Of a stretch of DNA of 14,058 nt, positions 13,967 to 14,058 are shown piece by piece. Source of the stretch: Gemmatimonadota bacterium (lineage in GTDB: Bacteria > Gemmatimonadota > Gemmatimonadetes > Longimicrobiales > RSA9); the NCBI GenBank assembly GCA_012027055.1, contig VEPF01000117.1, forward strand, positions 4,256-18,313. The letters are read 5' to 3'. The translations under genes and the position numbers were made by a program. The first letter of the stretch is position 1, and each line of letters begins with the position of its first letter. A model generated the notes under the pieces. It was not told the DNA's origin. It did no database searches and worked only from the letters and a program-made list of their open reading frames with translations.

Positions 13967-14037
13967 GTTGCGGCGGGAACCGGTACGGGCGGGCGTCGCC
14001 TGCGGGGCGCGCGACTCCGTCGGCCTGGCCGCCGCCC

Positions 14038-14058
14038 ATGACTGCCCCGCGCGCGCAG
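14038..14058 (+). CDS. Possible start of the next gene, cut by the window edge
   Basis: An ATG at 14038 opens MTAPRAQ and continues out of the window. The alternative frame from GTG 13940 ends in a TGA overlapping this ATG and has a poor Gly/Arg composition, so I do not favour it. No Shine-Dalgarno is evident. In many bacteria coaBC follows rpoZ, and that is the best guess by synteny, but seven residues cannot confirm it. Confidence 0.3.

Noticed and set aside
13940..14042. A GTG-started 34-codon gene after rpoZ
   Set aside because: Gly/Arg-rich product with no ribosome site; it overlaps a GC hairpin and a more likely downstream ATG.

Overview
The window is about 14 kb of GC-rich (roughly two-thirds G+C), gene-dense bacterial chromosome. 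Cell-envelope traits point to a diderm: several Sec or lipoprotein signal peptides and a predicted outer-membrane barrel with a plug-like domain. The DNA is consistent with Gemmatimonadota or a neighbouring high-GC phylum, but that placement is inferred from gene style and not from a marker comparison. I see no insertion sequence, CRISPR array, phage gene or rRNA.

Layout. (1) Bases 35-1723, minus strand: a small NPFGE-repeat protein of unknown function, then an exported M24 Xaa-Pro aminopeptidase-like lipoprotein whose end abuts a terminator facing the other way. (2) Bases 2057-5298, plus strand: a membrane-remodelling operon, nfeD - floA - unknown single-pass membrane protein, followed 22 nt later by tRNA-Leu(CAA) and a strong terminator. 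(3) Bases 5520-8330: three predicted lipoproteins. One is an orphan. One is a two-fold repeat protein broken by a one-base frame shift. One, on the minus strand, is of DUF4142 type. (4) Bases 8488-12137, plus strand: a good promoter, leucyl aminopeptidase pepA, and a translationally coupled outer-membrane protein with a degenerate TonB-receptor-type plug. The unit ends in a 24-bp hairpin built from heptamer repeats. (5) Bases 12183 to the end, plus strand: the housekeeping cluster yicC - gmk - rpoZ, joined by 4-nt and 1-nt overlaps, with a probable further gene (coaBC by synteny) starting at the right edge.

How the genes work together. NfeD (membrane serine protease) and FloA (bacterial flotillin) are known partners in organising membrane microdomains. 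The third protein has the topology and position of an accessory factor. YicC (endoribonuclease), guanylate kinase and RNA polymerase omega form the familiar RNA/nucleotide cluster; the small remA gene found between yicC and gmk in Bacillus is absent. Two aminopeptidases of different classes, one exported and one cytosolic, lie in the same window without an evident operon link.

The points most worth a second look are the frame-disrupted two-fold repeat lipoprotein, the third gene of the nfeD-floA operon, the heptamer-repeat hairpin, and the pepA-coupled plug protein. Most of the rest is ordinary chromosomal content.
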